NCBI RefSeq assembly: GCF_017426705.2
Contig: NZ_CP147251.1
Location: 1,898,501-1,962,500 of the forward strand
Direction of reading: 5' to 3'
Origin: Enterococcus sp. DIV2402
GTDB lineage: Bacteria > Bacillota > Bacilli > Lactobacillales > Enterococcaceae
Length of the DNA stretch: 64,000 nt
This document shows positions 27,103-35,641 of this stretch, one piece after another. How positions within the stretch are numbered: position 1 is the stretch's first letter; each line of letters opens with the position of its first letter. The notes beneath the pieces are model-generated. The model made no database searches, had not been told where the DNA came from, and worked only from the letters and a program-made list of their open reading frames with translations. The position numbers and the translations under genes are program-made.

Positions 27103-27648
27103 ATGCAAACAATGGTTGTTTCCGGTTATCGAAGCTTTGAATTGGGCGTTTTTCAAGAGAAAGACCCAAAAATTAAAGTTATTAAGAAAGTTCTAAAAAC
27201 AACGATTCAACAATATATTGAAGAAGGTTTAGAGTGGATTTTGATTGGTGGGAATTTAGGTGTTGAGGTTTGGGCAGGGCAAGTCGTGATTGAATTGCAA
27301 AAAGAATATTCGGAATTAAAACTAGGAATTATTTTTCCTTTTGAAGAATTTGGAAACAATTGGAATGAAACGAATCAGCAAGTGTTAACTGAATTAAAGA
27401 CGCAAGCAAACTATGTCAATGCCGTTAGTCACCACCCGTACCAACATCCAGGACAATTAAAAAATCATTCACACTTTTTATTAACCCATGCAGGCGGGCT
27501 AATCCTAGTGTACGATGATGAATATCCTGGCAAGACGCAGTTTTTATTAAAAGAAGCACAAGAATATGCTACTGAAAATGCCTTTATCATTCATCAAGTT
27601 ACTATGGATGATTTACAAAACACTTTTTTTGAAGACGATAGTGTTTGA
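27103..27648 (+). CDS. ypsA: DUF1273 family protein YpsA
   Basis: A 181-residue SLOG-fold (Rossmann-like) protein. Ser-Gly-Tyr-Arg-Ser-Phe-Glu-Leu-Gly at the start and Gly-Leu-Glu-Trp-Ile-Leu-Ile-Gly-Gly-Asn-Leu-Gly-Val-Glu-x-Trp near residue 45 are the conserved blocks. In Bacillus and Staphylococcus YpsA affects cell division and FtsZ placement, and SLOG proteins often bind nucleotide-derived ligands. It is directly upstream of gpsB, as in Bacillus. The start is uncertain: GTG 27094 is three codons upstream and lies closer to GGGAAG. Confidence 0.88.
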   Translation: MQTMVVSGYRSFELGVFQEKDPKIKVIKKVLKTTIQQYIEEGLEWILIGGNLGVEVWAGQVVIELQKEYSELKLGIIFPFEEFGNNWNETNQQVLTELKTQANYVNAVSHHPYQHPGQLKNHSHFLLTHAGGLILVYDDEYPGKTQFLLKEAQEYATENAFIIHQVTMDDLQNTFFEDDSV

Positions 27649-27673
27649 TTTATTCGGGTTTTTTGGATAGAAT
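27645..27673 (+). promoter_or_regulatory. gpsB promoter
   Basis: TTGATT (27645-27650), 17-base spacer, TAGAAT (27668-27673), starting at the ypsA stop codon. Confidence 0.65.
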
Positions 27674-27722
27674 AGAAAAGAAGAGCTAAAACTAGCGGAA
27701 TCTAAATTAATGAGGTGTAAAT

Positions 27723-28139
27723 ATGGCAGATTTAACATACAGTCCAACAGATATTTTACAACAAGAATTCAAAACGAAAATGCGTGGGTATGATCCTGTT
27801 GAAGTGGATGAATTTTTAGATGGTATCATCAAAGATTATGAAACATACAATCAAGAGATTTTAGCATTACAAGAGGAAAATGATCGTTTACATGCAAAAA
27901 TCGCACAATTAAGTAAGACACAAGAAATTAAAGCAACACGTACGCAGACCGAAGCACCAAAAAGCCAAACTGTAACTAATTTTGATATTCTAAAACGTTT
28001 ATCAAATCTTGAAAAAGAAGTGTTTGGTAAAAAATTAGATCAAGAAATCCCAGTTGTTGCGACAACTAAAGTAGTCAATGAAAACTATACACAAACAAAA
28101 AATGATGACGACGATTTAGAGAAAACACGTCAATTTTAA
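27723..28139 (+). CDS. gpsB: Cell division regulator GpsB
   Basis: A 138-residue DivIVA-like protein. The N-terminal lipid-binding and coiled-coil domain (about 1-68) has Asp-Ile-x-x-Gln-Glu-Phe-Lys and Arg-Gly-Tyr-Asp-x-x-Glu-Val-Asp-x-Phe-Leu-Asp, the GpsB hallmark. A variable linker leads to a short C-terminal helix (about 108-120) that trimerises the protein. GpsB coordinates PBPs between septal and peripheral wall synthesis, and a class A PBP gene lies nearby. The start follows GAGGTG. rnpB is encoded directly downstream. Confidence 0.95.
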   Translation: MADLTYSPTDILQQEFKTKMRGYDPVEVDEFLDGIIKDYETYNQEILALQEENDRLHAKIAQLSKTQEIKATRTQTEAPKSQTVTNFDILKRLSNLEKEVFGKKLDQEIPVVATTKVVNENYTQTKNDDDDLEKTRQF

Positions 28140-28154
28140 TTAAAACAGTCATAA

Positions 28155-28548
28155 ACTCTGTGATTTTCAGATAATCGCGGTTTGAGTTAGATCAAGCTGA
28201 GGAAAGTCCATGCTCGCACAAGCTGCGATGCTTGTAGTGTTCGTGCCTAGCGAAACCATAAGCTAGGGTACTTTATAATTAGAGTAACGGCAGGAAAAAA
28301 CGGCTAAGGCTTTTTGCTATGCCCAAGTATCCTTGAAAGTGCCACAGTGACGAAGCAACAAGGGAAACTTTGTTGGTGGAACGCGGTAAACCCCTCGAGC
28401 GAGCAACCCAAACAATGGTAGGGGCGCTTTTTGTAACGGAAATGAACGGGACAATGAGGCAATTTTTATTGCAGATAGATGATTATCCAAATTATTTTGC
28501 TCCCTGTAAAATAATTGGACAAAACATGGCTTATAGAAAATCACAGTT
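28155..28548 (+). ncRNA. rnpB: RNase P RNA, Bacillus type (class B)
   Basis: The catalytic RNA that trims tRNA 5' ends. Conserved blocks in order: GAGGAAAGTCCATGCTCGCAC near 28198, GTGCCTAGCGAA-CATAAGCTAGGG, ACGGCAGGAAAAA, AAGTGCCACAGTGACGAAG, GTGGAACGCGGTAAACCCCTCGAGC in two parts near 28375-28400, and ACAAAACATGGCTTA near 28520. The outer helix P1 pairs CTGTGATTTTC (about 28159) with GAAAATCACAG (28536-28546), which sets the ends. Gene order gpsB-rnpB-RlmL-type methyltransferase is that of Bacillus. Exact ends are uncertain by about 5 bases. Confidence 0.93.
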
Positions 28549-28559
28549 AATCAGGGAAT

Positions 28560-28584
28560 CCTTCCATATGGGAGGTTTTTTTTA
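28560..28584 (+). terminator. rnpB terminator
   Basis: CCTTCC-ATAT-GGGAGG stem followed by eight T. Confidence 0.75.
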
Positions 28585-28639
28585 TCACTATTTATGAAAA
28601 AATTATGAAAATAACAAACGAAATTACAAGGAGTAGATT

Positions 28640-29803
28640 ATGAAAGAAAAAACCTTTGAGCTAGTAGCTACAGCGGCAAGTGGTTTAGAAGCATTAGTTG
28701 GAAAAGAGTTACGTAACTTAGGGATTGAATGTCAAGTTGAAAATGGCCGGGCTCGTTTCAAAGGCACAGTGGAAACGATTGCTAAGGCTAATTTATGGTT
28801 GCGCACAGCTGATCGTATTAAAATTGTTGTTGGCGAATTTGATGCCTATAGTTTTGATGAATTATTTGAAAAAGTAAAAGCTTTGCCATGGGAAGACTAT
28901 CTACCATTGGATGCGGAGTTCCCAGTTGCTGGAAAATCAATCAAGTCAAAATTATATAGTACGCCGGATTGTCAAGCTATTACAAAAAAAGCAATCGTTA
29001 ATCGTTTGCGTGAATATTATCATCGTCCTGCTAGTGTGCCATTGGCTGAAACAGGCGCTTTGTTTAAATTAGAAGTTGCTTTATTAAAAGACCATGTGAT
29101 GGTGACCTTAGATACAACAGGTCCTAGTTTATTTAAACGAGGATACCGTTTGGAAAAAGGGGGAGCACCGCTAAAAGAAAATATGGCAGCAGCTTTAGTT
29201 CAATTGACTAATTGGCATACGGATCGTCCATTTGTTGATCCTGTATGTGGTTCAGGAACGATTTGTATTGAGGCAGCACTTATTGGACATAACATTGCGC
29301 CAGGGTTTAATCGTGAATTTGCTTGTGAAGCATGGGATTGGTTCCCAGCAGAAACTTTTGAGAAGGTGCGAGCTGAAGCAGATGCAGCAGCAGACTATGA
29401 CGTTGAATTAGATATTATGGGAACGGACATTAATGGTCGAATGATTGACATCGCTCGTGCTAACGCTGAAGAAATCGGTTTAGGTGATTCAATTACTTTC
29501 AAACAACAAGCTTTGAAAGATTTTAAAACAGAAAAAGAATATGGCGTTATCTTAGCCAATCCGCCTTATGGTGAACGTCTAGGTGAAGAAGAGAGCGTCC
29601 GTCAATTATACAAAGAGATGGGTGAAGTTTTCCGACCTTTAAAAACATGGAGCAAATATATTTTAACAAGTGATTTATTGTTTGAAGAATTCTATGGTGA
29701 GAAAGCAACCAAAAAACGTAAGCTATATAACGGTGCGTTAAGAACGGACTTATTCCAATATTGGGGAACAAGACCTCCAAGAAAACCAAGAATTGAGGAA
29801 TAA
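28640..29803 (+). CDS. THUMP-domain class I SAM-dependent RNA methyltransferase (RlmL/YpsC type)
   Basis: This 387-residue protein has an N-terminal ferredoxin-like plus THUMP RNA-binding region (about 1-155) and a Rossmann methyltransferase. SAM motif I reads Asp-Pro-Val-Cys-Gly-Ser-Gly-Thr near 200, and the catalytic motif IV is Asn-Pro-Pro-Tyr-Gly-Glu-Arg near 310, typical of N2-guanine or N6-adenine methylation. It belongs to the COG0116 group whose E. coli member is the N-terminal part of RlmL. The position after rnpB matches Bacillus ypsC. The exact 23S rRNA position modified cannot be read from the sequence. Confidence 0.9.
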   Translation: MKEKTFELVATAASGLEALVGKELRNLGIECQVENGRARFKGTVETIAKANLWLRTADRIKIVVGEFDAYSFDELFEKVKALPWEDYLPLDAEFPVAGKSIKSKLYSTPDCQAITKKAIVNRLREYYHRPASVPLAETGALFKLEVALLKDHVMVTLDTTGPSLFKRGYRLEKGGAPLKENMAAALVQLTNWHTDRPFVDPVCGSGTICIEAALIGHNIAPGFNREFACEAWDWFPAETFEKVRAEADAAADYDVELDIMGTDINGRMIDIARANAEEIGLGDSITFKQQALKDFKTEKEYGVILANPPYGERLGEEESVRQLYKEMGEVFRPLKTWSKYILTSDLLFEEFYGEKATKKRKLYNGALRTDLFQYWGTRPPRKPRIEE

Positions 29804-29817
29804 AAGGAGCTTATGTC

Positions 29818-31317
29818 ATGCAGGAACAGGAATTTTTACAAGAATTAAAAGAAATTGATTTGTTACAGCAAGCTTTAGCGATTTTAGAGTGGGATTCACA
29901 AACAGGGATGCCTGATAATGCCAATGATTATCGTAGTGAGGTGACAAGTTATTTATATGGTCAATATTTTGAAAAAAAAGTCGGACCAAAAATAGCAGAA
30001 GCGATTACTTATTTTGACAATCATCCAGAAGAATTATCAGAAGTGGGTGCTGCTGCATTCCAAGTAGTGAAGGAAGAATATGAGCTAAATCATGCTGTTC
30101 CTAATGAATTGATGACTGAATATTCACGGGCAACGTCAAAAGCGCATAGTGCTTGGCAAAAGTCCCGTGCACAGAAAGATTTTAAGCTATTTCGTGATGC
30201 TCTAGCAGAAAATATTCGTTTAACGAAGGCACTCATTCCTTATTGGCAAAAAGAGGAAAAAACAGCCTATGATGTTTTGTTAAATCAGTATGAACCTAAC
30301 ATGACGACTGCCATTTTAGATCAAGTGTTTGCTGAAGTTCGTGATGGAATTATTCAAATTCGTCAAACGTTATTAGAAAATGGGCAAGAACCTCGTGTTG
30401 ATTTTCTTGCGCGTAAGATGCCTGAAGCACAACAACGTAAGTTTATTAGTAAAGTAATTCAAGAACTGGGTTACGATATGGACCGCGGTCGTTTAGATAA
30501 TACGATTCATCCGTTTGCTACGGGAATTAATCATCGTGATGTACGATTAACGACTCGTTGGAATGAACATGATTTTTCGATGGGGATTTTCGGAGTGATT
30601 CATGAAGCAGGTCATGGGATGTATGAACAAAATATTGATGAAAAATTTGAATATACCCCTGTACATGAAGGTGCTTCGATGGGGATTCATGAATCTCAAT
30701 CCTTGTTTAACGAAATCATTATTGGAAGTAATCAGGCTTTTTGGCAAAAACAATATCCCTATTTCCAAGAATGTGCAGAAGGAACATTTGATGATATTTC
30801 ATTTGACGAATTTTATAAAGCGTTAAAACGAACTCAAGCTAGTTTAATTCGAATTGAAGCAGATAGTTTGACCTATGTGTTGCATATTATTATTCGTTAT
30901 GAAATAGAAAAAATGATTTTTAATGATAATGTTTCAGTTGATGAATTGCCACAAATTTGGAATGATAAATACGAAGAATATTTGGGAATTCGTCCAGAAA
31001 ATGACTTGGAAGGTATTTTGCAAGACGTGCATTGGTCTGGCGGTAGTTTTGGTTACTTCCCGTCGTATGCATTAGGTTACATGTATGCGGCGCAATTGTA
31101 TCATGCGATGCAAAAAGAGCTAGATGTTGATCAAGTATTAGCTTCTGAGGACTACACGCCTATTAAAAATTGGTTAACAGAGCATATTCATCGTTTTGGT
31201 GCGTCTAAAAAACCAAATCAATTAATTTTAGAAGCTACAAATGAGCCGTTAAATCCAACCTACTTATTAGATTATTTACGGACAATTTATTATACTGTTT
31301 ATCAAGTCAACGAATAG
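29818..31317 (+). CDS. M32 family metallocarboxypeptidase
   Basis: At 499 residues this matches the TaqCP/M32 carboxypeptidases, cytoplasmic zinc enzymes that release C-terminal residues from peptides. The zinc motif His-Glu-x-x-His is His262-Glu263-x-x-His266, and the third ligand region His-Glu-Ser lies at 291-293, with the family block Ile-Arg-x-Glu-Ala-Asp further on. Leu-Glu-Trp-Asp-x-x-Thr near residue 22 is also conserved. The start has GGAGC 8-10 bases upstream. It follows the methyltransferase gene by 14 bases and may be co-transcribed. Confidence 0.94.
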   Translation: MQEQEFLQELKEIDLLQQALAILEWDSQTGMPDNANDYRSEVTSYLYGQYFEKKVGPKIAEAITYFDNHPEELSEVGAAAFQVVKEEYELNHAVPNELMTEYSRATSKAHSAWQKSRAQKDFKLFRDALAENIRLTKALIPYWQKEEKTAYDVLLNQYEPNMTTAILDQVFAEVRDGIIQIRQTLLENGQEPRVDFLARKMPEAQQRKFISKVIQELGYDMDRGRLDNTIHPFATGINHRDVRLTTRWNEHDFSMGIFGVIHEAGHGMYEQNIDEKFEYTPVHEGASMGIHESQSLFNEIIIGSNQAFWQKQYPYFQECAEGTFDDISFDEFYKALKRTQASLIRIEADSLTYVLHIIIRYEIEKMIFNDNVSVDELPQIWNDKYEEYLGIRPENDLEGILQDVHWSGGSFGYFPSYALGYMYAAQLYHAMQKELDVDQVLASEDYTPIKNWLTEHIHRFGASKKPNQLILEATNEPLNPTYLLDYLRTIYYTVYQVNE

Positions 31318-31320
31318 AAC

Positions 31321-31464
31321 GTGAGGTTGTGACATAAATAAACTATTCAAACTATATAGAGATTGTTTCTGCAATCCGACAGGTTGTTGTCGCAAATTTA
31401 CGCGCCTCTTATTTTATATAGTTCGAATAGTTTTTCCTTGTCTTTATTTATGTTACCGCCTCAT
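31321..31464. repeat. 144-bp imperfect inverted-repeat intergenic element
   Basis: The outer 22 bases of the left end (GTGAGGTTGTGACATAAATA...) and of the right end are near-perfect complements (right end read on the minus strand ATGAGGCGGTAACATAAATA...). Inner arms ACTATTCAAACTATATA and TATATAGTTCGAATAGT also pair. The centre is less ordered. The form resembles small palindromic elements scattered in low-GC Gram-positive genomes, and it may also act as a terminator for the M32 gene. It fills most of the gap before the HD gene. Confidence 0.6.
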
Positions 31465-31483
31465 TTTTACGAAAGGATAGATT

Positions 31484-32125
31484 ATGAAACGATTGTCACA
31501 AGTTATTACCTATACAAAAGAAAAACTGGCACATGAACAAACAGGACATGATTTTTTACATGTTCAACGAGTAGCACATCTTGCTGATTTTATCATTGAA
31601 CAAGACAAGTTAGCTGTCAATCGGGAAGTAGTATTAAGTAGTGCTTATTTACATGATGTGATTGATGATAAAGTGGTTGTAGATGTTGCCCGAGAAATTG
31701 ATGAATTAACCCAATTTCTGCTATCAATTGATTTTTCATCAGCAAGGGTTCAAGAAATTTTAGCCATTATTCAAAATCTATCCTTTTCAAAAGAAGTAGA
31801 ATCGGGAAAACAACTCCTGTCTTTGGAAGGGCAAATCGTACAAGATGCGGATCGCTTAGAAGCATTAGGTGCAATTGGAATCTTGCGTACTGCCTACTAT
31901 GGTGGCGGACATAATCATCCTATTCATAATCCGGAATTGCCCCCGCAAGTATTTACTTCAAAAGTAGATTATCGTAAAGGAACAACGGTGATTAATCATT
32001 TTTATGAGAAATTATTTTTATTACCAGAAAAGATGAACACGCAAGCTGGAAAAAAAGAAGCGAATCGACGGAAGAAATTTATGGAAGACTTTTTAACAGA
32101 GTTTTATCAAGAATGGAATATTTAG
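31484..32125 (+). CDS. HD domain phosphohydrolase
   Basis: A 213-residue protein with the HD metal-dependent phosphohydrolase pattern: a first ligand His26 (Asp-Phe-Leu-His), the His57-Asp58 doublet and a distal Asp in Gln-Asp-Ala-Asp-Arg-Leu-Glu-Ala-Leu-Gly. It resembles the YedJ/YpgQ group that acts on nucleotides or pyrophosphate compounds. GAAAGGA precedes the ATG. The substrate is not visible, and there is no synthetase domain of the RelA type. Confidence 0.87.
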   Translation: MKRLSQVITYTKEKLAHEQTGHDFLHVQRVAHLADFIIEQDKLAVNREVVLSSAYLHDVIDDKVVVDVAREIDELTQFLLSIDFSSARVQEILAIIQNLSFSKEVESGKQLLSLEGQIVQDADRLEALGAIGILRTAYYGGGHNHPIHNPELPPQVFTSKVDYRKGTTVINHFYEKLFLLPEKMNTQAGKKEANRRKKFMEDFLTEFYQEWNI

Positions 32126-32206
32126 ACAATTTTAATCTTTTGTGCGTATATTTTCCATTTTTTAGGAGTTTTCTTATAATGAAAGAGAAGGGGGCGCGAC
32201 GAGCAA

Positions 32207-32566
32207 ATGTTTTTTCAGCATAGTTTAAAACCAAAAGAATTATCTAAAGTGATTACGAATGTTAAAGAATGCTTTTTTGTTATCTCAGCAAAACTCGAAA
32301 CACGCAATTATCACGTGGCCGTTTACAAGTATAATGGGGAATATTTCGTTTTAAGTGACGCACGTATTTTTGAACAAGTTGAAGGGCTCTGTGAAGAAAG
32401 ACAAGGGGACGAAGAAGAATTATTACCTTATATTGAAGAAGCGATGGAAGATAATTTATATTCCATAGTACATGAAAATTATGTGCGTTTGGATTTGGAT
32501 ATTTTAGCTCATGTAGACCAACCGAGTAAAATTAATGCACACTACTACGAATTTATTGATGTATAA
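32207..32566 (+). CDS. Hypothetical protein, small acidic
   Basis: A 119-residue protein with no recognised family. It has no signal peptide or membrane segment, is acidic in the second half (a Glu-Asp cluster near residues 65-80), and shows alternating strand-like segments (Tyr-His-Val-Ala-Val-Tyr, Glu-Tyr-Phe-Val-Leu-Ser) that suggest a compact alpha/beta domain. A GGGGG stretch lies about 12 bases before the ATG, which is a weak ribosome site. A terminator follows. Coding is supported by length and regular codon use only. Confidence 0.7.
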   Translation: MFFQHSLKPKELSKVITNVKECFFVISAKLETRNYHVAVYKYNGEYFVLSDARIFEQVEGLCEERQGDEEELLPYIEEAMEDNLYSIVHENYVRLDLDILAHVDQPSKINAHYYEFIDV

Positions 32567-32567
32567 C

Positions 32568-32616
32568 AAAAAGCAGGATGAATTGCTTAATTAACTAGCC
32601 ATTTATCCTGCTTTTT
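32568..32616. terminator. Terminator between convergent genes
   Basis: AAAAAGCAGGAT pairs with ATCCTGCTTTTT across a 25-base loop. Confidence 0.7.
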
Positions 32617-32627
32617 CATGAAATAAA

Positions 32628-32954
32628 TTATTTTGTACGTAGACGAAAATCTTTGATATGTTGGTAACCTCGATAAGCATTTAAAAAGATTAACAATAAT
32701 CCTAATGCAATAGGGATTGCCAATAAATATAAAGGATAGCCATATGTTTGCTCAATAACTTTTTGAGAAGTTGTTTGTAGCTCAGTAAATGCTTGTTGAA
32801 TTACTTGGAAACTAAACACAGTTAGAAAAGACGCAATGATGAATAATGCAAATTCAAGATAGGGTATCTGCGAGTTTTTTCTAAAAATGGCAAACCCAAT
32901 GTATAAGATTAAAAGAAAGATAGGGACACCAAAAGCAAAAAAACTATTTAACAT
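32628..32954 (-). CDS. Small membrane protein, three predicted helices
   Basis: A 108-residue hydrophobic protein with helices near residues 5-24, 33-52 and 76-95, separated by a short polar loop with Gln/Glu/Thr, and a basic C-terminal tail (Lys-Asp-Phe-Arg-Leu-Arg-Thr-Lys) that should face the cytoplasm. ATG 32954 is chosen because AGGAGG lies 8 bases before it; a GTG three codons upstream overlaps that site. The family is not recognised. It diverges from the VanZ-RDD gene. Confidence 0.75.
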   Translation of the reverse strand: MLNSFFAFGVPIFLLILYIGFAIFRKNSQIPYLEFALFIIASFLTVFSFQVIQQAFTELQTTSQKVIEQTYGYPLYLLAIPIALGLLLIFLNAYRGYQHIKDFRLRTK

Positions 32955-33035
32955 AGAGAACACCTCCTAATCCTATGATACTGCAAAATAAATTGTTTGA
33001 AAAATATTTACGAAAAAAAAGTATAAAGAATTGAG

Positions 33036-34196
33036 GTGGAAGCTATATCTGTATATATCGAACCCATTAAGATTGCCGTGCTAGTCTTTCCATTTTTAGC
33101 ACTAGCTATTTCTGCAATTTTCTTTATCATTCAATATCGCCGTTACGGTCGTTTTGTTGTATCACGTGCTCTTATTTTATATTCATTTATTTTTTATTTA
33201 CTTTGTGCTTATTTTTTAGTGATATTACCGTTACCATCCATTGAGGAAGTTGCTAAATTAACAGGCCCATCAATGGAGTTGACTTTAGGAGCATCTGTAC
33301 AAAATTTTTTAAAAGAGACGGTATTAGACATTCACCGTCCACAAACGTATCTAGCAGCTATGAAACAATCGGTTTTTTTGGAACCGGTCTTTAATGTATT
33401 GCTAACTTTGCCTTTTGGAATTTATTTGCGTTATTACTTTAAAAAATCATTCAAACAAACGGTACTATTAACGTTTTGTCTGTCCTTATTTTTTGAATTG
33501 ACGCAATTAACAGGTTTGTATTTTATTTATCCTCGTTCCTATCGATTGTTTGATGTCAACGACTTGTTGCACAATACTCTTGGTGGCATATTAGGTTATT
33601 TCATTACACCGATTTTCACTTTCTTATTGCCAACTAGAGAAGAAATCGATGGGCGTTCTTACGCAAAAGGAACCGAAGTTACGTATATTCGCCGAGGTGT
33701 TGCGTGGGGAATTGATTGGCTTTTTATAGGATTTTTAACGACGCTCATCACGATTGTTTTACGTCTATTTACAAATGATTATACGATTACGTTAGACAAC
33801 AATTTAATTGTTTATTTTGTCCAAATTTTTCTTTATTTTATCTGTTTACCATATCTAACAAATGGGCAAACACTGGGTAAAAAGATTGTTCGAATTCGTG
33901 TAATTGGTGACGATACGACAAGGCTTTCATTCAAAGCCTTATTTCAGCGATATGGTTTACTTTATATGATATATTTTGCCTTGAGTCGCATTAGTTTAGC
34001 ATTAGTTCCAGGAATTCAAAGCGATGATTATTTTCAAATCGTAGTTTCTGTGCTATTGTCTTTAATGATTTTTGCTATTCAAGCAATGTTTGTTATTAAT
34101 ATTAGTTGGGCGATTATTAGAAAAAATCGTCGACTATTCTACGAAAAAATTAGCCACACACATATTATTAGTACGATTAAAAAGAGATCAGCATAG
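33036..34196 (+). CDS. VanZ-like and RDD domain membrane protein
   Basis: A 386-residue fusion. The N-terminal half is VanZ-like: several membrane helices with Phe-Asp-Val-Asn-Asp-Leu-x-x-Asn-Thr-x-Gly-Gly near residue 170-182, the family hallmark. The C-terminal third is an RDD domain with Arg-Arg-Gly-Val-Ala-Trp-Gly-Ile-Asp-Trp at about 225 and Gly-Gln-Thr-Leu-Gly-Lys-Lys-Ile at about 285. VanZ proteins are linked to low-level teicoplanin resistance and RDD proteins to Na+/H+ exchange in some cases; neither is shown here. The start is unclear: GTG 33036 lies inside the only good ribosome site (GAGGTGG), so translation may begin at a rare start slightly downstream. Confidence 0.82.
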   Translation: MEAISVYIEPIKIAVLVFPFLALAISAIFFIIQYRRYGRFVVSRALILYSFIFYLLCAYFLVILPLPSIEEVAKLTGPSMELTLGASVQNFLKETVLDIHRPQTYLAAMKQSVFLEPVFNVLLTLPFGIYLRYYFKKSFKQTVLLTFCLSLFFELTQLTGLYFIYPRSYRLFDVNDLLHNTLGGILGYFITPIFTFLLPTREEIDGRSYAKGTEVTYIRRGVAWGIDWLFIGFLTTLITIVLRLFTNDYTITLDNNLIVYFVQIFLYFICLPYLTNGQTLGKKIVRIRVIGDDTTRLSFKALFQRYGLLYMIYFALSRISLALVPGIQSDDYFQIVVSVLLSLMIFAIQAMFVINISWAIIRKNRRLFYEKISHTHIISTIKKRSA

Positions 34197-34255
34197 GATT
34201 ATCCAAAGCAATATGCTATACTTTGAAAGATTCTAAAAGGAAAGAAGGTGCTAAA

Positions 34256-35602
34256 ATGTCATTCAAACGATTTGCATTTCAGCCATTTATTTATCAAGCT
34301 TTAGAGGATAAAAAATTCTCGGAGCCAACCGAAGTACAGGAAAAATTAATTCCTGTTATTAAAAAAGGAAAAAGTGTTGTTGGACAATCACAAACAGGAA
34401 GCGGAAAAACGCATACGTTTTTACTTCCTTTAATGGATAAAATTGATCCTTCAAAAGATGAAGTTCAAATAGTAATTACAGCGCCAAGTCGTGAATTAGC
34501 AACACAAATTTATCAAGCGGCTAAACAAATTGCTCAATTTTCAATACCCGAAATTCGAGTGACCAATTTTGTTGGCGGAACAGACAAACAGCGTCAGTTA
34601 GATCGTTTAAAAAACCAACAACCACATGTGGTTATCGGAACGCCTGGACGTATTTTAGATATGATGAATGAACAAGCTTTATCGGTTCATACAGCATTGG
34701 CATTTGTTGTTGATGAAGCAGATATGACATTAGATATGGGCTTCTTAGCAGAAGTTGATCAAATCGCTGGACGTTTGCCGGATAAACTACAAATGTTAGT
34801 CTTTTCAGCGACGATTCCTGAAAAACTACGCCCATTCTTAAAAAAATATATGGAAAATCCATTAATTGAAGAAATTCGCCCGCAAGCAGTTATTTCTGAA
34901 ACAATTGACAACTGGTTAATTTCAACCAAAGGAAAAAATACCAATGCTTTAATTTATGACTTGTTAACAACGGGTCATCCGTATTTGGCCATCGTATTTG
35001 CAAATACAAAAACGCGTGTTGATGAAATTACAGAATATTTACGTGAACAAGGATTACGAGTGGCGAAAATCCATGGAGATATTACACCTCGTGAACGCAA
35101 ACGAGTGATGCGCCAAGTACAAAATTTGGAATATCAATATGTCGTAGCAACTGATTTAGCTGCACGTGGAATTGATATTGAAGGCGTATCACATGTAATT
35201 AATGCAGAAGTACCAGAAGATTTAGATTTCTTTATCCATCGTGTTGGGCGTACAGGGCGTAATCAACTTTCTGGAACGGCGATTACTTTGTATGAGCCAA
35301 GTGATGAACAAGCTATCACTGAAATTGAAGCGTTAGGAGTAACGTTTAAACCTAAAGAAATTAAACAAGGTGAAATCGTGGATACTTATGATCGTAACCG
35401 TCGTAAAAAACGTGAAAAAAGCCGTGACGAACTTGATCCAACATTAATCGGATTAGTGAAGAAGAAAAAGAAAAAAATCAAACCTGGATATAAGAAGAAA
35501 ATCCAATGGGAAATTGATAAGAGTAATAAAGCAAAACGTAAAATTGAGCGTCGCCAACAAACACGTACTGCTAGAAAAAATAAAAAAAGCTCAAATAACT
35601 AA
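34256..35602 (+). CDS. cshB: DEAD-box RNA helicase, CshB type
   Basis: A 448-residue helicase with two RecA domains: Q-motif near 25, Walker A Ala/Gly-x-Thr-Gly-Ser-Gly-Lys-Thr (44-52), Val-Asp-Glu-Ala-Asp near 147, Ser-Ala-Thr near 177 and His-Arg-x-Gly-Arg-Thr-Gly-Arg near 320. The tail (about 370-448) is very rich in Lys and Arg, as in CshB, and should bind RNA. CshB-type enzymes act in ribosome assembly and mRNA turnover, mostly in the cold. ATG 34256 follows AAAGAAGG; an ATG 11 codons upstream has no good site. A terminator closes the gene. Confidence 0.92.
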   Translation: MSFKRFAFQPFIYQALEDKKFSEPTEVQEKLIPVIKKGKSVVGQSQTGSGKTHTFLLPLMDKIDPSKDEVQIVITAPSRELATQIYQAAKQIAQFSIPEIRVTNFVGGTDKQRQLDRLKNQQPHVVIGTPGRILDMMNEQALSVHTALAFVVDEADMTLDMGFLAEVDQIAGRLPDKLQMLVFSATIPEKLRPFLKKYMENPLIEEIRPQAVISETIDNWLISTKGKNTNALIYDLLTTGHPYLAIVFANTKTRVDEITEYLREQGLRVAKIHGDITPRERKRVMRQVQNLEYQYVVATDLAARGIDIEGVSHVINAEVPEDLDFFIHRVGRTGRNQLSGTAITLYEPSDEQAITEIEALGVTFKPKEIKQGEIVDTYDRNRRKKREKSRDELDPTLIGLVKKKKKKIKPGYKKKIQWEIDKSNKAKRKIERRQQTRTARKNKKSSNN

Positions 35603-35604
35603 AT

Positions 35605-35641
35605 AAAAAATCGGTTATGCATCGTGCATAGCCGATTTTTT
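35605..35641. terminator. Bidirectional terminator
   Basis: AAAAAATCGGTTATGCA pairs with TGCATAGCCGATTTTTT, small loop, between convergent genes. Confidence 0.88.

Noticed and set aside
26745..27140. Plus-strand frame antisense to recU
   Set aside because: It lies fully opposite a conserved gene and is Ile/Phe/Arg-rich without family features.
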